From NCBI RefSeq assembly GCF_049331405.1, contig NZ_CP186274.1:9672001-9736000 (forward strand): 64,000 bases of DNA, written 5' to 3'. This document shows, in pieces, positions 43,130-52,250 of the stretch. Source of the stretch: PoT sp049331405 (GTDB lineage Bacteria > Planctomycetota > Planctomycetia > Isosphaerales > Isosphaeraceae). The notes under the pieces are model-generated. The model was given only the letters and a program-made list of their open reading frames with translations, was not told where the DNA came from and did no database searches. Position 1 is the first letter of the stretch, and each line of letters opens with the position of its first letter. Position numbers and translations under genes: made by a program.

Positions 43130-44863
43130 GTGAGTTTCCGCCCGTTCCTTCCCGCCCCGGTCGCCCCCTGGCTCCATGCCGCCGCGATCTTCATGGTCGG
43201 GTCCGCCCCGTGGACCATGACTCACGCCCAGGACCGGCTCAAGGAAATGCAGGCCGCCAACATCGCCAACGCCAAGGAGAAGGCGGAACGGCCCTACCAC
43301 TTCGGATCGCAGGGGGCCGGCAACGTCTTCTCGAACCACACGAGCCACTCGAACCGGCTGATCCCCTTCTACACGTTCGGTAAGAAGGTGAGCATCGACG
43401 CCGTCACCGGGGCGAACAGCCGCTATCGCGACTCGGCCAAGCTCCAGGCCCTCTACGGCTTCAGCCCCGAGAACACCCTGAACCCCGACGCCGAATACGC
43501 CGACCAGAGCGACCTCTACCAGGTCCAGCGCGACGCCGTCGCCCGAGGGGTCAAGCATCTGTTCATCGTCTGGTTCGACGGGATGGACTGGGTGACGACC
43601 CAGGCGGCCGCCGTGGCGAAGTCGGGCAAGGTCTACACCGAGGGCAAAGGGGAGGGCCTCAACTTCCAGGCGGATCCGACCGGCGGCACGGCCAAGTTCG
43701 GCTTCTACGTGACCAGCCCCACCCACGACAAGAACACGACCAACGTCGACGAGCAGACCGTCCAGATCCCCCCCGACAGCCTCACGGGGGGCTACGACGT
43801 CCGGATCGCCGGGCCGAACCCGTGGACCCTCGGGCCGCTCGGGCCCAAGGCCCCGGGCTACTTCAAGGGGCAGGGGGCCAGCAACTCCGACCGCAAGGGG
43901 GTGGAGGACGTCGGGGCGATCCTGCACGCCTACACTGACTCGTCCACGAGCGCCGCGGAGTTCGCCAGCGGGGTCAAGGCCTATAACAGCGGCGTCAATG
44001 TCGGGGACGACGGGCGCTTCATCCCGACCCTCTTCCACCAGCTCCAGGCCGACGGCTGGAAGCTCGGCACCGCGACGAGCGTGCCGTTCGACCACGCGTC
44101 GCCTTCCGCCATGTACGCGCACAACGTCGACCGCGACGACTACCAGGACCTCGCCCGCGACATGCTCGGGCTGTCGAGCATCTGCCAGCAGACGCACAAG
44201 GACAAGATCCACCCGGGCCTCGACGTCGTCCTCGGCACGGGCTTCGGCCAGGAGATGAACGCGAAGTCGACCCTGGCCCAGGGCAAGGATGCGGTCTCGG
44301 GCAATATCTACATCGCCGACGCCGATAAGGCGGCCATCGACGTCAAGAACGGCGGCAAGTACGTCGTCGCGCAGACGACGCCCGGGGTCGAGGGGGGCAA
44401 GGCCCTCATCGCGGCCGCCGAGACCGCGAAGGCCAACGGCAAGCGCCTCTTCGGCCTCTACGGCTCGGCGAAGCTCGGCCACCTGCCGTATCGGACCGCC
44501 GACGGCAAGTTCGACCCCGCCCCCGACGGCAACGGCAGGGCCGAGGTCTACACAGCGGCCGAGGTCGCCGAGCAGCCCACCCTCGCCGACATGACCAAGG
44601 CCGCCCTGACCGTGCTCACCGCCGACCCCAAGAAGCCTTTCGCCCTGTTCGTCGAGTCCGGAGACGTCGACTACGCTCTGCACTCCAACAACCTGGACAA
44701 CGCCGTGGGCGCCGTCTACAGCGGCGAGGCCGCCATCCAGGTCATCGTCGACTGGGTCGAGAAGAACAGCAACTGGGACGAGTCGGCCATGATCGTCACC
44801 GCCGACCACGGCCACTACCTCGTCATCGACGACCTCAAGGCCATCGCCGGCGCCGCCCGCTGA
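43130..44863 (+). CDS. Alkaline phosphatase, PhoA superfamily
   Basis: 577 residues from GTG 43130, preceded by GGGGAG about six bases upstream; an ATG at 43097 is an alternative. A signal peptide follows (WLHAAAIFMVGSAPWTMTHAQ). Alkaline-phosphatase core: FIVWFDGMDW supplies the first metal aspartate, YTDSSTSAAEFASGVKAYN carries the phosphorylated serine region (D-S-x-x-S/T-A), VESGDVDYALHSNN and TADHGHYL the metal-binding acid and histidines. Releases phosphate from phosphomonoesters outside the cytoplasm. The 100 residues after the signal peptide are family-specific additions. Confidence 0.9.
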   Translation: MSFRPFLPAPVAPWLHAAAIFMVGSAPWTMTHAQDRLKEMQAANIANAKEKAERPYHFGSQGAGNVFSNHTSHSNRLIPFYTFGKKVSIDAVTGANSRYRDSAKLQALYGFSPENTLNPDAEYADQSDLYQVQRDAVARGVKHLFIVWFDGMDWVTTQAAAVAKSGKVYTEGKGEGLNFQADPTGGTAKFGFYVTSPTHDKNTTNVDEQTVQIPPDSLTGGYDVRIAGPNPWTLGPLGPKAPGYFKGQGASNSDRKGVEDVGAILHAYTDSSTSAAEFASGVKAYNSGVNVGDDGRFIPTLFHQLQADGWKLGTATSVPFDHASPSAMYAHNVDRDDYQDLARDMLGLSSICQQTHKDKIHPGLDVVLGTGFGQEMNAKSTLAQGKDAVSGNIYIADADKAAIDVKNGGKYVVAQTTPGVEGGKALIAAAETAKANGKRLFGLYGSAKLGHLPYRTADGKFDPAPDGNGRAEVYTAAEVAEQPTLADMTKAALTVLTADPKKPFALFVESGDVDYALHSNNLDNAVGAVYSGEAAIQVIVDWVEKNSNWDESAMIVTADHGHYLVIDDLKAIAGAAR

Positions 44864-45116
44864 GCCCTTGGCCTCGGCCCATAGCACACCGCCCGAATGA
44901 ATCCGGTCCCGCATCTCACGACACGTCGTCGAGGTGCGGGACCTTTCCATTGACCGGCCTCTCACACCGCCTTATCCCGCGGGTGTTCGCCCCTACGCGG
45001 AGGTCTCGTCCTCGCTCGGCCACATTTTCCGAGATTTCGGCAAATGGAACGTCCCCGGTCCGTGCAGTATTGAAGGTGAATGCGGTTCGTCCCGGAGGAG
45101 CAGGGGAGGCAGGATC

Positions 45117-46838
45117 ATGGTTCGCGGCGGGAACGGAGAGGTCCTGAGAGACATGGACCGCCTCTTCGGCGAGGGTTCCCTCGGGGGCGTCTCGCCGGGC
45201 CGGCTCCTCGAGCGGTTCGCGACGGGGCGTGATCCGGGGGCGTTTGCCGCCCTGGTCGAGCGCTTCGGGCCGATGGTGCTGGGGCTCTGCCGGCGGATGC
45301 TCGACGACCCGCATGACGTCGAGGATGCCTTCCAGGCCACCTTCCTCCTCCTGGTCAGGAAGGCGAGCTCTATTCGAGACGGCGAGCAACTCGGCCCCTG
45401 GCTCCACGGCGTCGCCCGCCGGGTCGCGCTCCGGGCGAGGGCCCAGTCTCATCGCCGACGGCTCCGCGAGCACTCGGATATCGAGGCACTCGCCCTGATG
45501 GAATCACCGGCCGGGGATCCCGATCAGATCGCCTTGCGCTGGGTCCTCGACGAGGAGATCGGCCGGCTCCCGGAGAAGTACCGGTTCCCGATCGTCCTCT
45601 GCTACCTCGAAGGCCTGACGCATGAGGAGGCCGCGCATCGCCTGCGCTGTCCCGTCGGCACGGTCCACACCCGCATGGCCTGGGCGAGAGCCCGCTTGCG
45701 CCATCGTCTCGACCGCCGGGGCCTGGCCCTCGCGACGAGCCCCCTCGGCCTGGCCCTCGCCCCCGAGGTCGTCCCCGCAGCCCTGGTCGAATCGACCAGG
45801 GCCCTTGTATCAACAGGAACGCTCACTCAAGCGGCCGGGAAGGTCTCGGCCGGAGCCATCGCGTTGGCGGAAGGAGTCAGACTGACCATGTTCTCGAACA
45901 CGCTCAAAGGCCTCGCGGCGATCGTCGTCACCGCCTCCCTCGCCGTCGGCGGGGCCGGTGCCCTCGCCCAGCATGAGGGTCAAGTCCCGGAGACGAAGCA
46001 GGGCAAGGCCGCGGAGAAGCCGGCCAGCAACCCCGACGTCCCGCTCGGCCTGATCCGCGAACGTACGAGAAGCCTGGAGGTCCGGCAGGCCGAGTTGGAG
46101 AGGGAATTGTCGCGGGTGAAGGCCATCTTGAAGCAGTTGAACCAGGACGCCGCCGCGCCTGCCCAGGCTCCACCTCCGAGCGAAGTGGCGGAGAACAAGG
46201 CACCTACCCCAGGCGAAAGCGACGCTAAAGCCGTTCAGTCCAAACCGGCCGATCGAATTACGGCCATCCCGAAAGAGTACTTCACGCTAATCAGTCCGTC
46301 AGATAAGAATCAATTTTTAATCTGGATAAATAGCTCACAAGCCCCTGCAAATTTACATAAAAAATGGTTCCGCTATACGGCTCCACAAGGACTTAAGGCG
46401 ACCCCGTCCAGTTCCACGGTTCTCGTTGCACCTTCGCTAGAAGGGGCGGAGATACGGGAGGTGGCCGTTTTCTGCTTGCCCAAAGCCGAATGGATTTCGC
46501 AGGCCCTAGATCCTCCCGCGAAATCAAGTGCGACTCCACGCATTTCTGGATTCAATGCCGAATACATCATCGACAACAAAATTTATTCGTATCATGGTTT
46601 GAACGAGAAGAAACCCTGGAGTGTGCTGGAACTGGAGAAGGGATGTACTCCTCGGGCGATCACAACACTCTGGGGTGACGGCTACGAAGACTCGAAAAAC
46701 CAGTATTACTACAATAAAGAATCCGGAGAATGGCAGGCCCTGTCCTGGGATCTCATCGAATCCAAGGCCAAGGCATCCGAGAGAGAGCGTGAGGCTTCAT
46801 CCAATCCAAAAGCACCCGAATCATCCATCAAACGTTGA
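45117..46838 (+). CDS. ECF sigma factor fused to membrane anchor and unknown exported domain
   Basis: 573 residues from ATG 45117 with GGGAGG seven bases before. Sigma regions 2 and 4 fill about 30-205 (LVERFGPMVLGLCRRMLDDP; VEDAFQATFLLLVRK; YLEGLTHEEAAHRLRCPVGT with helix-turn-helix). A transmembrane helix at about 264-282 (GLAAIVVTASLAVGGAGAL) and a coiled stretch (RTRSLEVRQAELERELSRVK) follow. The planctomycete sigma-membrane fusion class is established. From about residue 379 (46250 onward) the DNA turns AT-rich, with TTT, AAA and ATA codons rare elsewhere in the window, and encodes a roughly 195-residue domain (TAIPKEYFTLISPSDKNQF...NEKKPWSVLELEKG) I do not recognise. Confidence 0.85.
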   Translation: MVRGGNGEVLRDMDRLFGEGSLGGVSPGRLLERFATGRDPGAFAALVERFGPMVLGLCRRMLDDPHDVEDAFQATFLLLVRKASSIRDGEQLGPWLHGVARRVALRARAQSHRRRLREHSDIEALALMESPAGDPDQIALRWVLDEEIGRLPEKYRFPIVLCYLEGLTHEEAAHRLRCPVGTVHTRMAWARARLRHRLDRRGLALATSPLGLALAPEVVPAALVESTRALVSTGTLTQAAGKVSAGAIALAEGVRLTMFSNTLKGLAAIVVTASLAVGGAGALAQHEGQVPETKQGKAAEKPASNPDVPLGLIRERTRSLEVRQAELERELSRVKAILKQLNQDAAAPAQAPPPSEVAENKAPTPGESDAKAVQSKPADRITAIPKEYFTLISPSDKNQFLIWINSSQAPANLHKKWFRYTAPQGLKATPSSSTVLVAPSLEGAEIREVAVFCLPKAEWISQALDPPAKSSATPRISGFNAEYIIDNKIYSYHGLNEKKPWSVLELEKGCTPRAITTLWGDGYEDSKNQYYYNKESGEWQALSWDLIESKAKASEREREASSNPKAPESSIKR

Positions 46839-47069
46839 ATGGCAACTTGCTGACCTAGGCCTTCCCCAGCACGAACGGCACTGCCGGCTCGGGGACGATA
46901 CCAAGCGAGAGCCCTATCACAGCCCGCCCCACCGATCGGAGAAACTTGGCCTGGAAATCGAGGGGGGATCGCGTAGAATCGAACCTACGACAAAAGTCGT
47001 GACCAACAACCAAGGCCGGGGCGATCATGCCCCGGCCGATCGAGTCTCGCGGCCGCCTGGAATCGACGC

Positions 47070-48995
47070 ATGTTCGACAATCCCATCTTCCGCCATGAGC
47101 TGCGTCGCGTGGCCCGAGGGCGAGCCCACTACATCATCCGTGTCGCGCTGGGGCTGATGCTCCTGCTGATCGCCTGGAACGTCCAGGCCCTCTGGATAAG
47201 CGGGCGTTGGACCAACACGCGGGGGCTCTCGCTGCATCAGTTGCGGCGCTTGCCCGGCGTCGTGTTTATGCAGCTCATCTGGGCCCAGGGGGTCCTGCTC
47301 GCCGCGGTGCTGCCGGCGTGGGTGGCCGGGGCGATCGCCGAGGAGGATCGGCGGGGGAACATGCTCGAGGTCCTGACCACCCCGATCTCGAGTCGATCCA
47401 TCATCCTCGGCAAGCTCGGCGCAAGGCTGGTCCGGGTCCTGATCGTCATCGGCTCCGGCCTCCCGATGGTCCTGCCGATGACGCTGCTCGGCCTGCTGGA
47501 CCTGGCGGTGGTCGTCCGGGCTTACCTGCTGCTCGTGGTGCTGGCCGGGTTCGTGACGTCCCTCGCCCTGCTGATCTCGACGCTCGTCGCCCGCCCTCGC
47601 GAGGCGACCTTGCTGACATACCTCTTGATGGGGGCCTGGCTCCTCCTGCCAAAGTGGCTGGAGCCCACGCTGCTGGGGCTGCCGAAGGCCCTGTCCTGGC
47701 TGACGAAGCTCGACGAGGCCCTGCTGCTGAGCAACCCCGCATCCGCTGGCTGGGGGCTCTTCCTGGTCGTCGTCAGCCAACTCTACGACAGCCCGGCGAA
47801 CGTCTCGTGGGCCTGGGCGGGCCTGGCGAAGAGCTTCCCAACAGTCATCGCGATCCTGTCCATCGCGACGGCTCTGTTTGTCGCCCTGAGCGTGGCCTGC
47901 CTGCGGCCGATCCGCCTGGGCTTGGGCAGGCGAGGCCGCGTGAAGCCCCTCGATGAGGGACGATCCCCCGCGCACGCACGCCGGCCGATCGAGGATGACC
48001 CGATGCGCTGGAAGGAACGCTATGCGTCCTCGCGTTACTCGAAGCCGGTCGCCTGGGTGACCTGCATCCTTCTCGGCATCGTGATGGCGGCGAGCCTGCT
48101 GAACCCAGCCCTCGAGGCGTTGACGGAGCAGTGGTCGAGCCTCCGGGAAGTCCACGCGGTGGTGTCGGAATGGAGGCGAGAGCAGCTCAACGAGATGTTG
48201 CGGAGCATGACCGCCTTGCTCTACCTCGTCGGCCTGGTCGGGGTCATGACCTCGGCCGCGTCGAGGATCTCAGGCGAGCGCGAGCGGGGGACCTGGGTGA
48301 GCCTCGGGACGACCCCTCTGACCGGCCTCGAGATCGCGAGGGCCAAGGTCTTCGGCACCGTCCGCGAGATGCGGGGGCTGGCCCTCTTCCTCGTGCCGCT
48401 CTGGCTCCTGGGTCTGGTCGCGGGGGCAATCCACCCGCTCGGGATCGTGGCGGCGACGCTGGGGCTGGTCGTCTTCTTCTGGTATGCGTCGGCGGTCGGC
48501 GTCCTCTGCTCGATGGCGACCCGGAGCACCGAGCGGGCCATGCTCTCGACGTTCCTGATCCTCAGCTTCACGAACCTCTTCGGCCTCTTCTTCGTGCCGC
48601 TCGAGTTGATCGGCCGGCTCGCCGGCTCGAGCACGGCAATCTACGTGGCCGGGGTCACCCCGTTCGTGGAGTGGTTCTCCCTCGCCTCCCCGCTCGATAT
48701 CAGGGTGGCCATGTCGGGCATCCCCTGGGAGAAGCGCATGCAACTGCCGTTCGAACTCTGGAGCATCAACATTTACATCGACAAGGGCCTTGTCCAGACC
48801 TTCCTCGCGAGCCTCGCCCTGCACGCCCTCGGCGCCTTCGCCGCGACGAGGCTCGCGGCCCTCGTCTACGACGCCGGCCGCGGCGAGCCCCTCTCGATCC
48901 GGGGCTTCATCGAGACCCTCGGCCCCTCCCGACGGCTCCGCCAGAAGCGGGCCGAGGCCCCCGCGCTGCCAAGGGCCGCCGCCGAGTCGGCCTAG
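47070..48995 (+). CDS. ABC-2 type transporter permease
   Basis: 641 residues with about ten to twelve hydrophobic segments in two halves. The first half shows FDNPIFRHELRRVARGR, AEEDRRGNMLEVLTTPISSRSI and the second SGERERGTWVSLGTTPLTGLEI, the membrane-proximal motifs of ABC-2 (NatB/GldF-like) permeases, each followed by three or four helices. It therefore looks like a fused dimer of permease units. No ATPase gene is adjacent, so the motor must be encoded elsewhere. It lies between two sigma-fusion genes on the same strand with gaps of 231 and 330 bases, suggesting a link to envelope stress control, but that is inferred. Confidence 0.83.
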   Translation: MFDNPIFRHELRRVARGRAHYIIRVALGLMLLLIAWNVQALWISGRWTNTRGLSLHQLRRLPGVVFMQLIWAQGVLLAAVLPAWVAGAIAEEDRRGNMLEVLTTPISSRSIILGKLGARLVRVLIVIGSGLPMVLPMTLLGLLDLAVVVRAYLLLVVLAGFVTSLALLISTLVARPREATLLTYLLMGAWLLLPKWLEPTLLGLPKALSWLTKLDEALLLSNPASAGWGLFLVVVSQLYDSPANVSWAWAGLAKSFPTVIAILSIATALFVALSVACLRPIRLGLGRRGRVKPLDEGRSPAHARRPIEDDPMRWKERYASSRYSKPVAWVTCILLGIVMAASLLNPALEALTEQWSSLREVHAVVSEWRREQLNEMLRSMTALLYLVGLVGVMTSAASRISGERERGTWVSLGTTPLTGLEIARAKVFGTVREMRGLALFLVPLWLLGLVAGAIHPLGIVAATLGLVVFFWYASAVGVLCSMATRSTERAMLSTFLILSFTNLFGLFFVPLELIGRLAGSSTAIYVAGVTPFVEWFSLASPLDIRVAMSGIPWEKRMQLPFELWSINIYIDKGLVQTFLASLALHALGAFAATRLAALVYDAGRGEPLSIRGFIETLGPSRRLRQKRAEAPALPRAAAESA

Positions 48996-49325
48996 CTCAT
49001 ATGCCCCTCGGGTAAGGATAACTATCGCCTCCCGAAAGGGTTGGGGCGTCCGCGGCGTCGCGGCAACCCAATGGCGTCCGAACCATCGAGGCTTCCTTGT
49101 GTTCTGGGGACGGGTAAGCACCCTCGGAACGCAAGGTGACCTCGAGATTACGGCTAACTGCGGGGCATTGGGGCTAACGTCAATTGATGGCGATCAGCGG
49201 TCAACCCGGATCAGCCGAGTTGGACTTCATCGGATTCTTCCGAATCAGCGAATCGCGGCAGAGGGTCGCGGCACTTAATCATGGCGATTGTCGAGAGTCT
49301 GTTATCCTGACGAAGGACTCCCGCT
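48996..49325. other. Intergenic region, 330 bases
   Basis: Between the ABC permease and the second sigma-fusion gene. It contains the ribosome binding site (AAGGA about nine bases before the 49326 start) and no recognised repeat, hairpin or RNA. Confidence 0.4.
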
Positions 49326-52250
49326 ATGAAGAATGCACGGTCGAGCCTCGTCCTGGGCGACCAGCTCTCTCTTCTGTACAACCTCGGTGCGGCCGGGACC
49401 TTGACCGATGGCCAGCTCCTGGACCGATTTCTGGCTCGGAGCGATCCGGCAGCCTCCGAGGCCGCCTTCGCCGTCTTGGTCGAACGACACGGGGCGATGG
49501 TCCTGAGCATCTGTCAACAGCTCCTGGGCAATTCGCACGATGCCCACGATGCCTTCCAGGCCACCTTTCTGGTCCTGGTGAACAAGGCCGGCTCGATCCG
49601 GAACCGGGAATCGGTGGGGGGCTGGTTATTCCGGATCGCACGCCGGGTCGCCGCGCGAGCCCAGGTCGAAGCCGCACGGCGCCGCCGCCATCTCCAGGCG
49701 CTGTTCGAGAACAAGCCGGCCTCGGGCGACAACGTCGAGATCATGCCGACCATCGTCAACGGGGTCGACTACAAACCCCTGATCGACGAGGTCAACCGGC
49801 TTCCGGAGTTGCTTCGCTCGCCGGTCGTGCTGCACTACTTCGAGGGGCTCAGTACCGAGGCCACCGCAATACGACTCGGATGCTCGCGCGGCACCATCCT
49901 CTCGCGCCTCTCACGGGCCCGAAGACGGATCAAGGAACGATTGGAGCATCGTGGAGTCTCATTCGCGGCACTCATCCCCACAGGGAATGCATGGAACCGA
50001 TGGATCCCGCCCACGCCGGCGCCGGCCGGTTTGGCAGAGAGGACCGTCCGGGCCGCCGGCTCGCTGGGCCTGGGCAATGCAGCGATCGAGAGTACCGTTC
50101 CCGCCGCAGTCGCCACACTGTCGCGGGGGATCGCCCGATCGCTGGTTCTCTCCGAGCTCCGTGTTGGAGCCAGCATCTTCCTCCTGGCGGTTGTGGGCGT
50201 GTCGATCGGATTGGCGGCGACGCTCACCCCCGACGAGCCCCGGCGTGCTGCCTCGGGGCCGAACGGGGCGAGTCTCCCTCCCGAGGCGGTCAAGAAGGAC
50301 GAGCCGCCATTGGCTCGAGAGGAAGTCAAAAGCCATCCTGTCATCTTCCGCGGTCGAGTCGTCGACCCAGACGGCAAGCCCGTTGCCGGCGCGGAGATCT
50401 TGCTCGGCCTCGCGATCGTACGAGATGAACAGGGAGGTACTCGCCGTGTGGCGGCCAGCGGGCCGGACGGCCGCTTCGAGGTTGCGGTCCCCCGCATGGC
50501 TCTGGACCGTTCCGAACACACTGGCGGGGATCCCCCGGTTCTCGCGGCCCTCATCCCGGGCTTCGGGCCCGATTGGATAAAGCTTACCTCGAAGGGCGCC
50601 CGGGATGAACTCAACATCCGGCTGCGCCGCGACGACGTACCGATCGAGGGCCGCATCATCGACCTCGAAGGCCGCCCGGTGGCGGAAGTCGACGTGAACG
50701 TCCTCCACATCTGGCACGATCCGCCCGACTTCTTGAAGAGGGCCCGAGAAAACGGCGAAGTGAGCCAAGGGCTCTGGAACGAAGCTCAGAACGGCCTATT
50801 CCTGGAGAAACCGAATCCGAATCTCCACGCACGGACCGATCGGGATGGCCGATTTCGCCTGACGGGGGTCGGTCGCGACCGCAGGATCACCCTGAGCATT
50901 CATGGGGGGGCGATCGAACGGTCCATCGCGACGATCTTCACCACCCGTGACCCCGCTTATATTCCCCTCCCACTGCCTGTCGATGAGTCGGACAACTCGC
51001 GCAATAAGCTTCTGGGGCCGCGCTTCGATCTCACCGTCCCCCCCGGCCGGGTGATCGGCGGGGTGATCCGCGACGCCGAAACCGGACGACCGGTCCCCGG
51101 CGCGAGGATACGATCCTGGGAATCCGATTTGGGATCCGATTCACCCCTCAGCGATGCCCAGGGCCGGTTCCGCCTGACCGGCCTATCCATGAACAAGGAG
51201 CACCGCATCGAGGTCGTCGTCGATGGGCAAAGCTATATCAAGGTTGTCAAGGTGATCGGCAATCCCACGGGCCCGGAGCCGATCGTCGTCGACATCAACC
51301 TCAGGCGGGGGCTCGTCCTCGAAGGGAAGGTCACGAATCGGGAGACCGGGCGACCGGTCAGGGCGGTCGTTCAGTATTACCCGTTCCGGGACAATCCGCA
51401 TCTCAAGGAGTACCCGGATGCCTCGTTCTTCGACAATTCCCTCTTTGATGAAGCCAAGTTCCGGGCCGACGATAATGGCCATTTCCGCGCGTTAGTGCTC
51501 CCTGGCAGGGGAATCCTCGGCGTGCGGGCCCCGGACCTGACCTATCTCCCCGCAGAGCCGCTCGCGCCACACGTGGCCACCAACGTGCTGTGGACATCCA
51601 ATTTTGCAGACAACATGAGATCTTTTGAAGCCCTGATCCCGATCGACCGAGGTGATGGAGTGAAGTCGGTCGTCGCCGATATCAAACTGGCACCGGGAAT
51701 CCCGCAGCGCGTCCAGGTGGTCGGGCCGGCCGGGCAGCCGATCGCGGGTACTCGTGCATACAGCGTCCAGAGCCGCACCGGGGCCGGCGAAACCGTACCG
51801 GGCGAGGAGTTCACCTTCGTCCACCGCAATCCGGGAAAGGCGGAGAGGGTCGTCGTCTTACAGCAAGACCAGGGCCTCGGCGCCTTCGTCGACATCCAGG
51901 GAAATGAACCATCCCCAATACGGGTCCAGCTCCAACCGACGGGAAAGATTATCGGGCGGCTCGTGGACGAGGATGGTCAGTTTCGGCCGAACATTCCCCT
52001 GAGCGCCGTTTATGAGTTCAAGACGCGAGGCGATAGAACCCACATGGGGATCCTTCCCGGGGAGGGGTTGATGACCGGTCCCGACGGCCGATTCCGGATC
52101 ACGGGTCTGGTCCCGAGGATTCCCTTCCTCGTCGAAGTTCACAAGAAGAATGCGCCTCTGGACGATGCGGAAGGCTATCTGAAAGGAGAAGCGTCCGTCG
52201 GACCCGGCGAAATCCAGGACTGGGGCGACGTCCGGGCCAAACATGATTAG
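49326..52250 (+). CDS. ECF sigma factor fused to carboxypeptidase-regulatory-like repeats
   Basis: 974 residues from ATG 49326. Sigma region 2 at about 40-115 (LVERHGAMVLSICQQLLGNS; HDAFQATFLVLVNKAG) and region 4 at about 155-205 (VVLHYFEGLSTEATAIRLGC, GTILSRLSRARRRIKERL). A membrane helix at about 278-298 (ASIFLLAVVGVSIGLAATL) leads to an exported region with repeats of the CarboxypepD_reg/Big-like kind: FRGRVVDPDGKPVAGAEILL, IEGRIIDLEGRPVAEVDVNV, IGGVIRDAETGRPVPGARIR, LEGKVTNRETGRPVRAVVQY and IIGRLVDEDGQFRPNIPLSA. The architecture suggests a sigma factor held at the membrane and released, perhaps by proteolysis, on an outside signal. Three-base stop overlap with convergent asnB. Confidence 0.9.
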   Translation: MKNARSSLVLGDQLSLLYNLGAAGTLTDGQLLDRFLARSDPAASEAAFAVLVERHGAMVLSICQQLLGNSHDAHDAFQATFLVLVNKAGSIRNRESVGGWLFRIARRVAARAQVEAARRRRHLQALFENKPASGDNVEIMPTIVNGVDYKPLIDEVNRLPELLRSPVVLHYFEGLSTEATAIRLGCSRGTILSRLSRARRRIKERLEHRGVSFAALIPTGNAWNRWIPPTPAPAGLAERTVRAAGSLGLGNAAIESTVPAAVATLSRGIARSLVLSELRVGASIFLLAVVGVSIGLAATLTPDEPRRAASGPNGASLPPEAVKKDEPPLAREEVKSHPVIFRGRVVDPDGKPVAGAEILLGLAIVRDEQGGTRRVAASGPDGRFEVAVPRMALDRSEHTGGDPPVLAALIPGFGPDWIKLTSKGARDELNIRLRRDDVPIEGRIIDLEGRPVAEVDVNVLHIWHDPPDFLKRARENGEVSQGLWNEAQNGLFLEKPNPNLHARTDRDGRFRLTGVGRDRRITLSIHGGAIERSIATIFTTRDPAYIPLPLPVDESDNSRNKLLGPRFDLTVPPGRVIGGVIRDAETGRPVPGARIRSWESDLGSDSPLSDAQGRFRLTGLSMNKEHRIEVVVDGQSYIKVVKVIGNPTGPEPIVVDINLRRGLVLEGKVTNRETGRPVRAVVQYYPFRDNPHLKEYPDASFFDNSLFDEAKFRADDNGHFRALVLPGRGILGVRAPDLTYLPAEPLAPHVATNVLWTSNFADNMRSFEALIPIDRGDGVKSVVADIKLAPGIPQRVQVVGPAGQPIAGTRAYSVQSRTGAGETVPGEEFTFVHRNPGKAERVVVLQQDQGLGAFVDIQGNEPSPIRVQLQPTGKIIGRLVDEDGQFRPNIPLSAVYEFKTRGDRTHMGILPGEGLMTGPDGRFRITGLVPRIPFLVEVHKKNAPLDDAEGYLKGEASVGPGEIQDWGDVRAKHD

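Noticed and set aside
42917..44965. 682-residue open frame opposite the alkaline phosphatase
   Set aside because: Shadow of high third-position GC. Low-complexity Val/Gly/Glu-rich protein without motifs, whereas the other strand has clear metal and serine motifs.
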